Origin: Phialocephala subalpina
Lineage: Eukaryota; Ascomycota; Leotiomycetes; Helotiales; Mollisiaceae
NCBI GenBank assembly: GCA_900073065.1
Contig: FJOG01000094.1
Location: forward strand, 9,394 to 63,616
Length of the DNA: 54,223 bases
Reading direction: 5' to 3'
Positions 11,761 through 23,585 of the stretch are shown here, piece after piece. The notes beneath the pieces are model-generated. The model saw only the letters and a program-made list of their open reading frames with translations, had not been told where the DNA came from and made no database searches. Positions within the stretch are counted from its first letter, which is position 1, and every line of letters begins with the position of its first letter. The position numbers and the translations under genes were made by a program.

Positions 11761-13395
11761 ATGTTGTTTCTCTGGAACTTTTCTCTCCTAGTGGTCCTTT
11801 TTTGCTCCAATGTTCTCGGCGCATTTGTTACAACGTCTTCAAAGACTTTCAGCACTACTATCACCAGCTCTAAAATCACTTCAAGTTCCGTTGCTTCGAG
11901 TTCTAGTACTAAAATATCATCGTCGTCTGTCCAAATAATATTATCCGCCAAGTCTTCTTCACCTTCTCCCAGTTTCTCGCCTTCAACGGTCTCTTCTATT
12001 AAATCGACTACGACGTTAGTCACTTACAACCTATACGCGTTGACCACCACCTTCACACAACTACCCGCATGTACTAGTGGATATACGTACGTTCTGATCT
12101 CCTTTGTGTATCTCCATAATTTCTACTGACATGAAAATATAGTGCAATTGAGGACTGGGGAACCGACATCTATGATAATCTCATCTTTTCTTCAGTTGGA
12201 TACAACTTGACATACACAAGTTGTTTCCCACCGCAATTCTACAATAGTGTTCTCGCCTCGATTGCCTCGACCACTTTACCCGCCTTCACAGCTCTGATTT
12301 GCCCAGCTACGTGGGAAAACTATGAGATTAATTCAATATATATTATCTGCTGTCCCAGGTACTTCATTCCTTCCCCTTGAGAGACTTCTTACTAATGTTT
12401 TGGATAGTGGATATGGTTTAATTGCACTTAATTATGATAACTCTACTCGTCCTGGTGCCGGCGCTGTTTGCACTTCGTACATTGGAGGGGGTGCGTTGAT
12501 GGATATCACCTCTTTCGATACCACGGGCGGAGAAACGATCGTGCTTTAGACAGCTGATGGCAATGGTACTATTGTCTGGGCAAATGCTTTCGATGGTTTT
12601 ACGACTACTGCAGCTAGTGTAGTCAGCACTTCTTCTATTTCGTCGTCGATTTCAACCACCACCTCTTCTCACACCTCAACTTCGTCGTCGTCGACAACCA
12701 GCAAGACTTCTTTAATCAAGTCGACGTCGACTACCCCGATCAATATCTTTTCGACTGAACCGACCTCCTCGGTGTCGAAAACCTCGTCTTCTTCCACTTC
12801 AAAATCCTCGTCACCAACGTTAACATCCACCACAACCATAATTGTGGTCTCGAAGACTTCTTCAGTGACGACCACTACTAGCACAGCAGTTCCAAGCGAG
12901 TCTAATCTCCCTGCTTGCGGTGTAACTTGTTTCAATATACTTGCTCAATACTCGACCCTTGGCTGTAACGCGTTGGACTCTTATTGCTTATGCAGCAACG
13001 TCAACTTTGGCTATGGAATTCGCGATTGCTCAAACGGAGCCTGCGGGACAGCTGTCGCCAGCACGGTAATCGCTTTCGGGAGCGCATACTGTTCGTCCGC
13101 AACCGCTACTCACGTGGCAGCAACTACAACCATTGCTACTGCAGTCGCAGGCGAATCCAACTTACCTGCTTGTGGTATAACTTGCTTCGACAATATGCTT
13201 GCCCAGTATTCGAGCCTTGGATGTAACCAATTAGATTCTTATTGCTTGTGTAGCAATGTCAACTTTGGGTACGGACTTCGGGATTGCTCGAATGGAGCTT
13301 GTGGTACTGCTGTTGCCAGTACTGTGATTGCTTTTGGAAGTGCTTACTGCTCAACTGCGTCTGCGACCCATATCGCTACATCTACCGCTGCTTAA
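11761..13395 (+). pseudogene. Secreted Ser/Thr-rich protein with two CFEM domains
   Basis: Exons 11761-12086, 12143-12358 and 12408-13395 join in phase to 509 codons; both introns (56 and 49 nt) have standard signals. Residues 1-20 are a signal peptide, followed by a Ser/Thr stretch to about 85 and a Cys-containing domain of unknown type (about 95-245). A second Ser/Thr-rich linker, likely O-glycosylated, runs to about 340. Two tandem CFEM domains follow at about 348-412 and 432-495. Each keeps eight Cys and the Asp before the fourth Cys (LDSYCLC), which binds haem iron in characterised CFEM proteins. CFEM proteins act at the cell wall or outside in iron uptake, adhesion or host interaction. 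There is no clear GPI-anchor tail. TAG at 12547-12549 (codon about 228, where CAG fits) separates the N-terminal part from the CFEM part. The organisation is well supported; whether the gene is dead depends on that one codon. Confidence 0.8.
12901..13365 (+). repeat. Tandem duplication of a CFEM module
   Basis: The units at about 12901-13112 and 13153-13365 encode nearly the same CFEM sequence, while many third codon positions differ. Both end in the same segment, GACGTAVASTVIAFGSAYC. The pattern suggests an old internal duplication with the protein sequence conserved afterwards. The spacer between them is Ala/Thr-rich. Confidence 0.85.
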
Positions 13396-14811
13396 TGCTT
13401 TCAAGATTTTAATCTTCTTTTGATTTATCAAGCAGTTTATGTACATAGTTATAAATCAATTTGATCATTCCTGCATCTTTGAATCTCTGTTTTCAGAATA
13501 TTGTTGGCAACCTTCTATTAGTAATCTGGTAAATTATGTACGACGATTCCGTTAATTCGAGATATGTGGAGATTATCCTGATTTACAGCTTTTCTAAATG
13601 TAAATATCTTAAATATCTCTGCGTGTTTGCTTCCATCTCAAGACAGTATCTCCTCCATGTCCAGAAAAGAAATAGGGTATGATACAGTAGCGGGGTAAAA
13701 CGCGAACAAATTATGTCTGTGCTCCGCCCGAATGTGCCTCTCCACAGTATTGTTCCACAAATATTTAATTCGGACGTGCAGGAAATTTACAAGGGTATGA
13801 GCACTTTCCTCACCTCCTTCCCCTTTTTATCTTGCCTCTCTTTCCAAGTCAGAATCACAGTCATCTAACACGGATTTAGGCTAAAGCTCGACCTGAAAAT
13901 AGCAAAAGTTATGTTCAGAATAAGCGTCGGTCTTATAACTAAGTTGAGATCGTATGATTACTCCCATAATAATTATAATCCTCCAAGTCTATTGAAATAA
14001 GGCCGCACAATGCGTAAACCAATTTACACGACGGAGGTGCAGTAATTGGTTTGATTCCCAGAGCCCTGGCTCCTGGTGGTACGTGCCTCCCCTGAATACG
14101 ATCACACCTTGCTTCGGCGGAGCCGAATAATAATCACATCCAAGCTAGATGGCCGGCCGCACAATGCGGATGGCGAGCGGGTGAATATTTCTCCATTTTC
14201 TTCCTATCGAGCAAGAGATGAGGTTATTATCGGGAAGAAATACGATTGGTTCCGTCGTAGTAAGGTCATTTTGTAGTGCCGGGCATAACCTGAAAGCAGA
14301 AGCTTAAGTTCCCCTGCAGCGGCTAATCTGCATGATCGATCGTAAACGTTGATTTGGGACCCCAAAGTATTAATTCAGGTGCAGTAGTTCTGACTAGGAA
14401 TCTCACTCGTAATTTCGCGGATAGGGGCCTTTTGCAGAGACTCGATCCGGAGATGATGCTTCACTCGTCTTGTCATGCGCCTCATTCCTAGGATGCACCC
14501 AATATCGTAGAGTAAATCAATCTTAGTCGCAAAGCATTCCCTCCAAATGGGATGGGAAGTCCGCCTAATCTCTCTTCGGTTTTTGATTCTTTACCTCACG
14601 CCTTTTCAAAGTGTCTCTATCCTACAGAAACTCCAGGGTCTTGTCTCTCGCCTTGGTTTCTTCATGTTTCTGTCCTAGATCTTGGTCTTAATACACCACT
14701 ACACTCGTTAAAATCCGGATTACATACCCCCTCAAAGCCGCCGTTAACACAAACTTCGACATCGCCGTCTACCTGCTATAGCTTGCACCATTCCTACAAG
14801 CCTCGTCAGCT
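13396..14811. other. Intergenic region with short repeats
   Basis: No gene is supported. A 14-bp direct repeat, GGCCGCACAATGCG, occurs at 14001-14014 and 14155-14168, and a small hairpin (TTCGGC, GGA, GCCGAA) lies at 14113-14127. The open frame at 14076-14276 overlaps both and has no protein-like features. The last 300 bases are pyrimidine-rich and probably hold the promoter and leader of the secreted-protein gene that starts at 14812. Confidence 0.45.
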
Positions 14812-15339
14812 ATGTTTTCTCCACGCCATATCGTCTTCTGGCTCGCCGTGGCTCTTCAAGGCGCGAATGCTCTGAACGCTGCCAGCCCTTACGAAATGGT
14901 TTACATGTACTATGCATATAAGATGGAATGGGCTTCGGGGGTTGCAGCGGCGGATAGGAAAATAGCTCCAGGTTGCACTCATAAGGCTTACACCGGGATT
15001 CCGATAGCGCCTTTGGCTTTAATAGAAAATGCTAACCTTGCGGCTATGGCAACGCAAGGGGTGTTAGGAATCTGCACATTCTTCGACTTTTGGAAATACG
15101 CCGGAACACATACATGGCTCCAAATGTGGACTGGCCAGGAGATAGCAAAGCCAAATCCTACCCAGCCCCCTCTTACACGCACGATCGACCCCGATGCTGA
15201 TCGAATAGCGGATGTAATGAACAACCCAGCCAAGATAGGACCTAAAAAGCTACTCAGTCTACCAGGCAAGATGTGGTCAGCTGCTGCAATCGCCGACATG
15301 GGAGGTGGCATACCTGCAGCTGAAATTCCATGGGCCCAG

Positions 15340-15499
15340 GTATGTACCAAAGCTGCCTTTGCTTTGTGTTTGAATAAAGAGTCGAGATTCTCGGGAGCAT
15401 TTTTGGGAGTAGCTAAAAAAAAGACGAGTTTAAGATCTCCGGCTCCTCGGCTCCTCGTCTCTTTATTTGTTCTTCAGAATACATGCTAATTGGCCGCAG
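15340..15499 (+). other. Intron 1 of the secreted-protein gene, introner-like
   Basis: This intron has donor GTATGT, branch site TGCTAAT and acceptor CAG, and is 160 nt long, about three times the usual intron size in this window. It shares several ordered blocks with intron 2 (15569-15723): TCGGGAGCATTTTT, GGCTCCT, and the block leading into the branch site. The GGGAGC and GCTCC blocks can pair to form a stem. Shared sequence between neighbouring introns is the mark of introner-like elements reported from several ascomycete groups. Confidence 0.6.
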
Positions 15500-15568
15500 C
15501 AGCTTCAAAAGGCATCTGAAGTTATCGAGACTGCTCGTGCAACGATGGCCAACCGGGTCCTCGCCGAT

Positions 15569-15723
15569 GTATGACAATCCCTGCCCCTGTTTCCTATTGA
15601 TCTAAAAAGCGGAAAATATCGGGAGCATTTTTTGGATGCATCTCTTCTCTTCAATAGAAATCTCTTTTAGATATTTCCTGGCTCCTACAATATTTTACAA
15701 AGCACATACTAATTTGTATATAG
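15569..15723 (+). other. Intron 2 of the secreted-protein gene, related to intron 1
   Basis: This intron has donor GTATGA, branch site TACTAAT and acceptor TAG, and is 155 nt long. It carries TCGGGAGCATTTTT and CTGGCTCCT in the same order and spacing as intron 1, with unrelated sequence between them. The similarity lies only inside the introns and not in the flanking exons, which argues against simple exon-intron duplication. Confidence 0.6.
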
Positions 15724-15796
15724 CCGAGCAATATTGTGTTGGCGGCTATAGCCGATGCATTTGAAATAGTATGTCTGACCCATTGCTTTAACAATA

Positions 15797-15846
15797 AGGT
15801 GACACCCCTACCTTCCGGACACCCCCCCCGTCGGACACCTCGCTTA
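15797..15846 (+). repeat. Left terminal inverted repeat of the pogo/Fot1 element
   Basis: These 50 bp match the complement of 23586-23635 at all but one position: after the shared C run the left copy has C where the right copy gives T. The repeat includes an 8-base C run and ends in TCGCTTA. Confidence 0.95.
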
Positions 15847-15879
15847 TTTCCTACCACTTTACTTTGAACCACCATAACT

Positions 15880-16830
15880 TTTTTATTCTTCTAGCTCTAT
15901 ACAAGATAATGTAGAGACACTATCTATAGATACATTAGAGTCTTCTGCCTCAATCTCGCTATTTCCAGCTTCAATTTGAGCTCTCCTAATAGCTTCAATC
16001 CCTGCAAACTTGGAATTTGGACTAGTTCTCACTTTCCTCCGTTTCCTAGGCTTCAGTTCCTCTACTCTAGCTTCTAGCTGCCTAATTCGAAGCTCATGCT
16101 TAGCAATAATAAAGTCCTTATCATCTAAACTCTTTGCAACTTTCCTAAATAGTACTCTGCAAGTTAAGGAATCGATATCTTTAAATCTCGTGATCTCGCG
16201 GGCCTACTGTCTTATATCCTCACTCTTTTAAGGAGTCTCCCAAGCAATTATTGATCCATCAAAGTTCTAATTTGGTACTAGTTCCTTATTTGAAGTTTCT
16301 GAAGTTTCCTCGGTTAATTTATTGCTATTTTCAAGCAATAATCGGTTCATTAGAGGTTTAGACATATTAATTGGCCATAATCCTAAGGCTTACCATCCCG
16401 CTTTAATATTATTTGCCGTTAAACTTCTTATTCGAGCTTTCCAATAGCAACGCAAGAAGTTTCGTTTGCTAAGAGGTGTAAAATCGTTCAAAAGAGACAA
16501 AAAACCAAGCTGTTTTCGATAGGCTCGCTTCAAAGGAGAGAACACTAATAAATCCAGTAGTTAAAGCACATATGAGGTGTATGCAAGTAGAAATAAGAGG
16601 TAGATATTATTCGAATAGTACTCCCACATAAACTCCGTTGTCTCATGGCTTCCATGGCCGTCCAAAATAAGAAGTCGAGCCTCTAATGGGTCACGTGGAG
16701 CCGTCTGAGGAATAAACACCGTGTATAGCCATTCTAAGGCAATAGCATCAGAAGTCCAACCGTTTTCAGTTGCAGTAAACTCTTAGCTCTTAAACTCTTT
16801 TAATCCAGTAGGAAACCATTGTTGTTGGAT
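15880..16830 (-). pseudogene. Transposase, C-terminal half (second and third catalytic Asp)
   Basis: This is the continuation of the transposase beyond the copia insertion. It contains LLILDGHGSHETTEF with the second catalytic Asp, then a decayed block in which the Leu-Asp pair of the third catalytic position can still be read (LDLLVFSPLKRAYRKQ). A charged, probably coiled-coil tail with a basic KPRKRRK cluster follows. Stops near 16.57 kb and 16.78 kb are again explained by C-to-T or the matching G-to-A change. Together with 22840-23500 this is a full-length but inactive DDE_1 transposase. Confidence 0.85.
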
Positions 16831-16835
16831 TGATT

Positions 16836-17066
16836 TATCAGTTGCGGAAGCGGTTGGAGGCAAAATGTATGGTATTGATATCAAATCTATTTGTCTAGTT
16901 AAGTGGAAATGTTTGCTTGATATAGTGCTCTCGTTGGAACATTGGCTTTAGGCCAAACCGCCTAGTGAGATGATGTATAACTGATGATGCGGCTTTATGC
17001 CAATTATATTATAATTTCCCCATCGTATTGAGATTATCGTTATAAATTACGAGTCCTTAATTGATA
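16836..17066 (-). repeat. Copia LTR (3' LTR in the element's orientation)
   Basis: This 231-bp LTR begins TATCAGTTG and ends AATTGATA on the plus strand. It aligns over its full length with 22604-22834; differences are nearly all transitions of the C/T and G/A type. The original termini were probably TGTCAGTTG and CAACTGACA, still seen intact at the right end of the other copy. Confidence 0.93.
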
Positions 17067-18485
17067 TACCCCCTAAGAAGGCTAGCTTGTTAGTTTTTCT
17101 AAACTTAAAAGAGTGTTTAAGAGCTATAGAAATAAAGCCCAAATAAGAAAGTAATAAAGTGATCAAAAGAATGAAAACTATAATATTACGAATATAGTTT
17201 ATATTTAAAGAGAATATTAAGGAAATCGCATAATCTTGAAAATAGTAGTAATTTAATATTAAAACGCGAGAGTAAATGAAAATCGGAATATAATGGAAAT
17301 ACGCATTAAGCGCATCGAAAATGCACTGGATATTATAATCGAAATAAATAATATTGGATTGCTCGGAAATATATTTTATTGTAGTGAAATAGTGGCAATT
17401 GCAATAACTATTTGAACGAGGTCGATAATAAGCTTTTAAGGGTTAATTAAGTGCTTAATATCGATAAGATTAAAGTGTTTAAAGAAAGATTCGTGCTTTT
17501 AGCGTAGTAAGGCCTTAGTGAGATTGTTTGCGATTATCTTATTAGTGCCGATCTATTTGACGTTAATAGCTCCGTTTCTTGTTTGCTCGCGTAATTAGTA
17601 CTAATGGATATCGACGTATCGTAGTTTTGTAATAAGCTTCGGAGAGTCCTTTATTATAAAACGAACGGTCTATAAGTTATCGCAATAGATTACGTCGTCG
17701 TTAAGAAGATTTAAGCTAATAGCGCTAAAGAATTTGTGCTATTATAGTAGTTACGTGCAGGTTAAAGCGAGAGTTTTAAGCTTTGCTTCCGTTATAAACG
17801 TAGAGACCGTATTTTATCGACTGCTTTTCCAATTGATCGTATTACCGAATAATTAGAAGATATATCTTTTAGTGCTTTTTCGAGTATTAAGGTCGTTAGT
17901 TAGAGAAGTATCGCTTATAGCTCTTTAGAGATTTACGACCGAGCTTATCGTTAGAGTTAAAGTAGACGCGCGTATACCCCCGAGCTTAAAAGCTAAGTAT
18001 TTCGTATTTTCGAAGTAATCTAATAAGTTGTTAATAGTTTATTAGTATTTAAATACTAGGTTCGTATAAAACGTTATTAGTAGTAAAGTAGCGTATATTG
18101 TATTTAGTCGGGAGATCGTAGTTAAATAAGTCTCAGAGCCGCAAATTTGTTAGTAGGCCTCGATTTCCGTAGGAGTAGTTTACTTTTAATTTCGAACGAA
18201 AATTCTCGTAGGGTCGATAAGAACTTTGAGTGCTTTCTTCGTAAATAGTTTCTTAAACCGTTTGATTATCTTATCGATATACGCGTCTTAATAAAGCCAA
18301 ATTTTGCGCGTTGTTTTGTTTTTTACGACTCGTATACCTAAGAACTACTTTAACTCTTTTAGCTCTCTTATTTTATATGCCGCTATTAGTTTTAATCGAA
18401 ATTCTTCGTAGGCTAATCGATCTCGCTAATAATATAAAATACAAATATCGTCGACGTAGAAAAAGATTATAAGCTTATCGCTAAC

Positions 18486-18985
18486 GAAGAGATAAGCGTA
18501 TTCGAGCACAAGTTTTAAATTAAAGGTTTTGCACTTAATGGAAATATCGTTGAACTAAAGAATTAGTGACCGCACTAAGCCGTAAAAGGCTATATTAAGC
18601 TTGAGTTTCTTATTAGAGACTTTATATTTATCGGGGAAATTAGTGTAAATCAACTCGTTAATTTGTATTTAATCGAAGGCGTTAATAGCGTCGAATTATT
18701 CTATTTTTAAGTCGAAGTAAGTAGCGATTACTATTGAAGAGATAAGCGTATTCGAGCACAAGTTTTAAATTAAAGGTTTTGCACTTAATGGAAATATCGT
18801 TGAACTAAAGAATTAGTGACCGCACTAAGCCGTAAAAGGCTATATTAAGCTTGAGTTTCTTATTAGAGACTTTATATTTATCGGGGAAATTAGTGTAAAT
18901 CAACTCGTTAATTTGTATTTAATCGAAGGCGTTAATAGCGTCGAATTATTCTATTTTTAAGTCGAAGTAAGTAGCGATTACTATT
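18486..18985. repeat. 250-bp tandem duplication inside the copia reverse transcriptase
   Basis: The segment 18486-18735 is repeated immediately at 18736-18985. As far as I can compare by eye the two copies are identical. They lie next to the YVDDI motif. Because the copies carry the same RIP-like mutations, the duplication seems to have happened after RIP, unless it is an assembly error. Confidence 0.9.
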
Positions 18986-21900
18986 AATAAGAGTATCGTT
19001 TGAGATCGTAAACGTTTTTTAGCGCTAAAAGGAATTCGATTTTATGTAAACGCCGATATGTTTAATTAGTTGCTAATATAATAGTAGTATAGAAAATTAA
19101 CGCGTATTAGAATCGTTAGATGAAATAGAGACGTTCTATTTGCTTGCGGACGCGTTTCTTTGTTTATATATACTTTTATAAAAGATTTATTGAGATTAGA
19201 TAAATCGGTTTCTTCGAGTAAGTAAATGCGGCAAATAATGCTACAAATTGAATTATATCACGAGATTCCGATATTTCTATAGAGATTGAATTATTCGATG
19301 GATTGTTATTAAAGTCGATAATAAGATTATTTGGAGTGTGTATGCGTTTAATAAGATTGTTTTGTGATAGTTAGTCTAATTTAAAGACAAGTGATGGTTA
19401 TAATATTGAGACGTCGGGAATATTAGTTGTAACCGGAAATTGCGTAGGCTCTGGTATAGATTTTGGCGTAGGCTTTAGGGTTTTGAGTTATTATTGTATT
19501 TCAGAGGTATCTTTGATAACGATAATATCATTAAGAGCGTCGATCGAGCGTTCGTATTTTGCTCCTACTTTAAGAGGCTTTAAAATGAAATTATCGTAAT
19601 CGACCTCGGGAATATTTATTAGCTTTATAATCTCGATTAATTATAGAGTCTCGATTTCCGTAAGAATAGTCTCGTCCTTTGAATCGTAAAAAGAAGATTC
19701 ATCGAACGTAATATCGCGCGTAGCAATTACTCGTCGTAAGAGTAAAATTTATATAAAGAAGATATTCGTTCCTTTATAATTAATTAATTAGCTAATTTAA
19801 GCACGTGCTTTTAATTTCTCGAGTTTTGGGATGTTTTTCTTTAGCGGAAACGCTTTGCAATCGTAAGTACGTAGATAAGCAATAATTGGCTTTAAGTCTT
19901 TGATTTTTAGGTATTATTAGAGGAAATCGAATAGTATTTTCCAGTCTAATTATCGCGTAAGTAATTTGTTTAAAAAGTAGTTAGTTAATATCGTAATATA
20001 CGGGTATAAATAAGTAGGTAATTTGGCGCTAATCTTTATAACTTTCGACCGACTAATAACTACCCCCTTAGTACGTTCCGTAAGACCGTTCTAATTATGA
20101 GTATTAAGTGCTATTTTTTGTATTTTAATCCCTTTTTCATTTTGAATTAATATAATTTATTATTCTTTAAGTTCGATTTATCCGTCTATTTTTATGATTA
20201 TAATCGTAAATCCTTATTTTCTTTTGATATATTTAATTAATCGTTTAAAAGTAATAACGATAATAGATTATTTAAAGTCTAATAGCGCAAAAATAAAGTG
20301 TATATAGTAAAAATTATAATACGTATATATTATTTTGCTCTTATCGTTAAGTCTTTTCGTTATATAAACTTAATTTACGCAAAGCGTATAAAATAATCGA
20401 TTATTACGAGTATAAAAGCGTTTAAAAATAATTTTTTTAGCATTTCCGAGTTTATAAGTCTCGCAAATATAACTTCAATCGTGTTTCGTAATAACTTTGG
20501 CTCTATGAGTATTTATTTCGAGGTAATTAATTGCTTCGTAATAAAGATATCCGAGATGTTTATATTAGTCCTTAGTAATACTTATAGTTTAATTAAGGGG
20601 TTTATAAGAATTTTAAGTGGCGTTAATAATTTATTCGTGATTTAAAGGATTATACTCGAGTGTATATTACTTATAGCGAAAGGAAGTATAATAAATTATA
20701 TATTTATTCTCCTTAAGAATTAAATACTTCGTGTTTTAATAAGTTCTTTAGCGCATTAAATATTATAAAGAGATAATATTAGTTTAGAAACTAAGACAAT
20801 AAACCACGTTTTTAAACGTAATAAACTTACTACGAGGGAAATTAAAACACTCTATAATAATAGTAATAATACCGTATCTTAAAATGGTTATTTTTTATTA
20901 CCGATATAAATTACTTCGTTAATCCTTACGGGCCGAAAAGCGCTAAATCGTTTATAGTTATTATAAATATGAATTATCGATTTAAAGTCTAAAATAAAAC
21001 TGTTTTTAAGCTTATAATCGCGTTATATAATTGGAAATGCCACATGGAAAGAGAATTAGAATATTATATCAATTGGAATTATAATGTTTTCGAGTGTATC
21101 AAAAGTAGTAAAAAGCGACGTAATAATTAGCTCGCTTAGTTTATTAGTATCGAATTTAATAGAAAACCGTGTATTTATTAGTTTAGTAGTAAATTTCTCT
21201 ATCCCGAGAAAATCGTTAATATTTATACTCGAAGTATTAATACTATAAATAATATAATTTCTCCCCGGATTCGCGTCGACTAAAAGTAGTAATTTACTCC
21301 TATTTGTTCTAAAGTTATTATTAGCGTTACTATTATTATTTGCCGTTTTATTATTCCGTTTATAAAGAAATTTAACTTTTCTAGTAATCCTTCGATTATT
21401 TTCGCACGCTTCCTCGATTAATTTTTACTTCTCCGAATTTGGCTTCCACTCCTTAAATTGCTTCGCGTCGATAATATATAGGCAGTTTTCGTATCGGTAG
21501 AAGTCTCCGCAAATACAAAGACTTATAAGTTTCTCTAAGGCGTCTCGACCGTTAAACGTTACTAGTTAAAAAAAATCGTCTTAATTTTGAGTTACAATAA
21601 AAACATTATATCGTTCGCGTACTAATTTTACGTTATAGCGCCTTTAATTATAATATTTGCGAAAGAGCGTTTTGAAATTAGTAAAGGGTAATCTATTTTC
21701 GTCTAATAGTTTGAAAAGCTCGAGACTAATAAAATCGAGTATAATATCTCGAATTAAATTTAAGAATTTATAGTGAAATCGATTACCGGTTATATTAAAG
21801 TATTTAATCTTCTTCTTTTTATCGTGGATAATACGCCATTACTTAAAGGTTGTATTTATATTTATTGAGTTTTTAGTGGTTATAATTAACCGATTCTATG

Positions 21901-22603
21901 AGATAGTAATTTGTTATTCCCGTGCTTATTTCGTAGGAGCAAATTCCTATTATAAATTAAGCATTATTTTATATGGGTCTTTATAATTTTCGCAGTATAT
22001 CTAATTGTTTTTATCGATAGTACTATAAATATGCTTTCGTATACCGCTAAAAATCAAATATTAATTGTTTTAAAGTTTCTTCCGGTAATTATAATCACTT
22101 ATCTCTTAACGTATAACTTCTCTTTCGTTTTCGTTAAAATTTGAGTATTTAGCAAATCGTATAATTATTATTATATTACTAATTACTGGGACTAAGATTA
22201 AAACATAGAATTCCGAGGGTTTTAATTTAATTAGTTCGTTATAATTTAAAACCGGAACTTCCTTTATAAATACTCTAAAGTCTATATATTTCCAGATGTC
22301 TTCTTTTATAATAATAGCCTTAGTGGATTCCAAGAAATCGTCCCAGTTTGTCTCATCGACTAAAATGATTACGTTTCTTTGGATATTAACTATAGTGAAA
22401 AAAGTGTTTTCTTATAACGAAGTATAATAAAGTTACGCTAATAAAGTTGGTAATAGCGGTTAAAGCGTCTTAGCAACTAGTAATGCTATTATACGTTTTC
22501 GAGGGAGAGTTTAAGCGGAAATACCGAATAAAAAATAGCGCAGTGGATCTCAAATCGAGTGATTAATAGGTGGAAACTCAAAATGAGTAATAATGCTAAT
22601 AAT

Positions 22604-22834
22604 TATTAGTTGCGGAAGCGGTTAGAGGCAAAATGTATAGTATTAATGTCAAATCTGTCTATTTAGTTAAGTGGAAATGTCTACTTGATATAGTGCTCTC
22701 GCTGGAACATTAGCTTTAGGCCAAACCGCCTAGTGAAATGATGCATAACTAATAATGCGGCTTCATGCCAATTATGCTACAATTTCCCCATCGCATTGAG
22801 ACCATCGTCACAGATTACGAGTCCTCAACTGACA
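22604..22834 (-). repeat. Copia LTR (5' LTR in the element's orientation)
   Basis: This is the second 231-bp LTR copy, ending CAACTGACA and followed by the TGATT target duplication. Its right half keeps more C and G than the copy at 16836-17066, so the two LTRs were not mutated equally. Confidence 0.93.
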
Positions 22835-22839
22835 TGATT

Positions 22840-23500
22840 TCCCCTTAAACATCACCAGTGGAAATAGTGCGACCCCTAAAGCAGAGATACACTCAATGAA
22901 GGACGTCCAAGCCTTAGAACCAGGCTGCTTTTTCTGAACAAAACGTCTATAGACACTCCCAACTATTAATCCATTCTCCCCTTGGCCTTCCATGATCCCA
23001 GCTTCGTCCATATTCCAGCGGTTTTCAGCTTTGATAGTTTTAATGGCCGGAAGTTCCAGTTTTTGAAACTATGCCTTAATTATATCAGATGTAGCACTAT
23101 TAACACGTGCAGAATCGATTCGGAATTGCTTTTTAGTCTTAAGAATAGGATTCCGTCGAATAAATCTAGCCATCCATCGTTTTCCAAGTGGTATTGCATC
23201 TTTCCTAGTGGCTAAAACGCGCCCTACAAAAGCTTTAACTTGTGCATGTGTAGGACTTTGGCCTAAGGCTTCCTAAATTAGAACTTAGTCTGTAAGATGT
23301 TGTTCTTGAATCGAGGAAAGCCTTTGACGAGGTTCTTGAGCTTCTTTTTAGGAAACGTGGCCATTGATTCGATCGTGAAGTGTGCTCCTAGGAACGCCCC
23401 AATCCAAGTGAGCTTTGCGTAAAGACTTCCCCTCTGCTATATCTTTTAGTGCTCTTTGGACGTCTTCTTCAGTATAGGAGGGCTTTATAATCGATTTAAG
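22840..23500 (-). pseudogene. Transposase, N-terminal half (HTH domain and first catalytic Asp)
   Basis: Read on the minus strand, this part begins with a psq/CENP-B-like helix-turn-helix region (YTEEDVQRALKDIAEGKSL, then a second helical block ending in HDRINGH). A second DNA-binding region follows, with KRWMARFIRRNP. It then reaches WNMDEAGIMEGQG, which carries the first Asp of the DDE triad. Several TAA/TAG codons interrupt the frame at Gln or Trp positions. The reading frame runs into the copia target duplication at 22835-22839 and resumes on the other side at 16835 and below. Confidence 0.85.
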
Positions 23501-23585
23501 GCGTCTGCAAAATTTGAATTTGATTCATAAGAAGATTATTAAAAAAAAAGTGTTTAAAGTGCGAAGATAGGTATGAGCGGTGAGC

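Larger units (their letters stand above)
16836..22834 (-). mobile_element. Ty1/copia LTR retrotransposon nested in the transposase gene
   Basis: Two 231-bp LTRs bound the element. The 5-bp sequence TGATT lies on both outer sides (16831-16835 and 22835-22839) as a target duplication. Minus-strand reading gives, from the 22.6-kb end, a gag-like region, integrase traces (about 20.05-20.15 kb, with a decayed NTHEQNG-like block), reverse transcriptase with YVDDI at 18444-18458, and RNase H near 17.75-17.85 kb (INWKSSR, then a TEA block). Integrase before reverse transcriptase is the copia order. The internal region is very AT-rich with stops throughout. Total length is 5999 bp, including a 250-bp internal tandem duplication. 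Confidence 0.92.

Noticed and set aside
14552..14875. Plus-strand ORF of 107 codons overlapping the start of the secreted-protein gene
   Set aside because: It is out of frame with the signal-peptide ORF at 14812 and has no protein features of its own.
16010..16231. Plus-strand ORF of 73 codons
   Set aside because: It is the reverse of the transposase C-terminus, which is coding on the minus strand.
18486..18985. Direct repeats taken at first as LTRs
   Set aside because: The copies abut with no internal region, and the true LTRs at 16836-17066 and 22604-22834 have target duplications.
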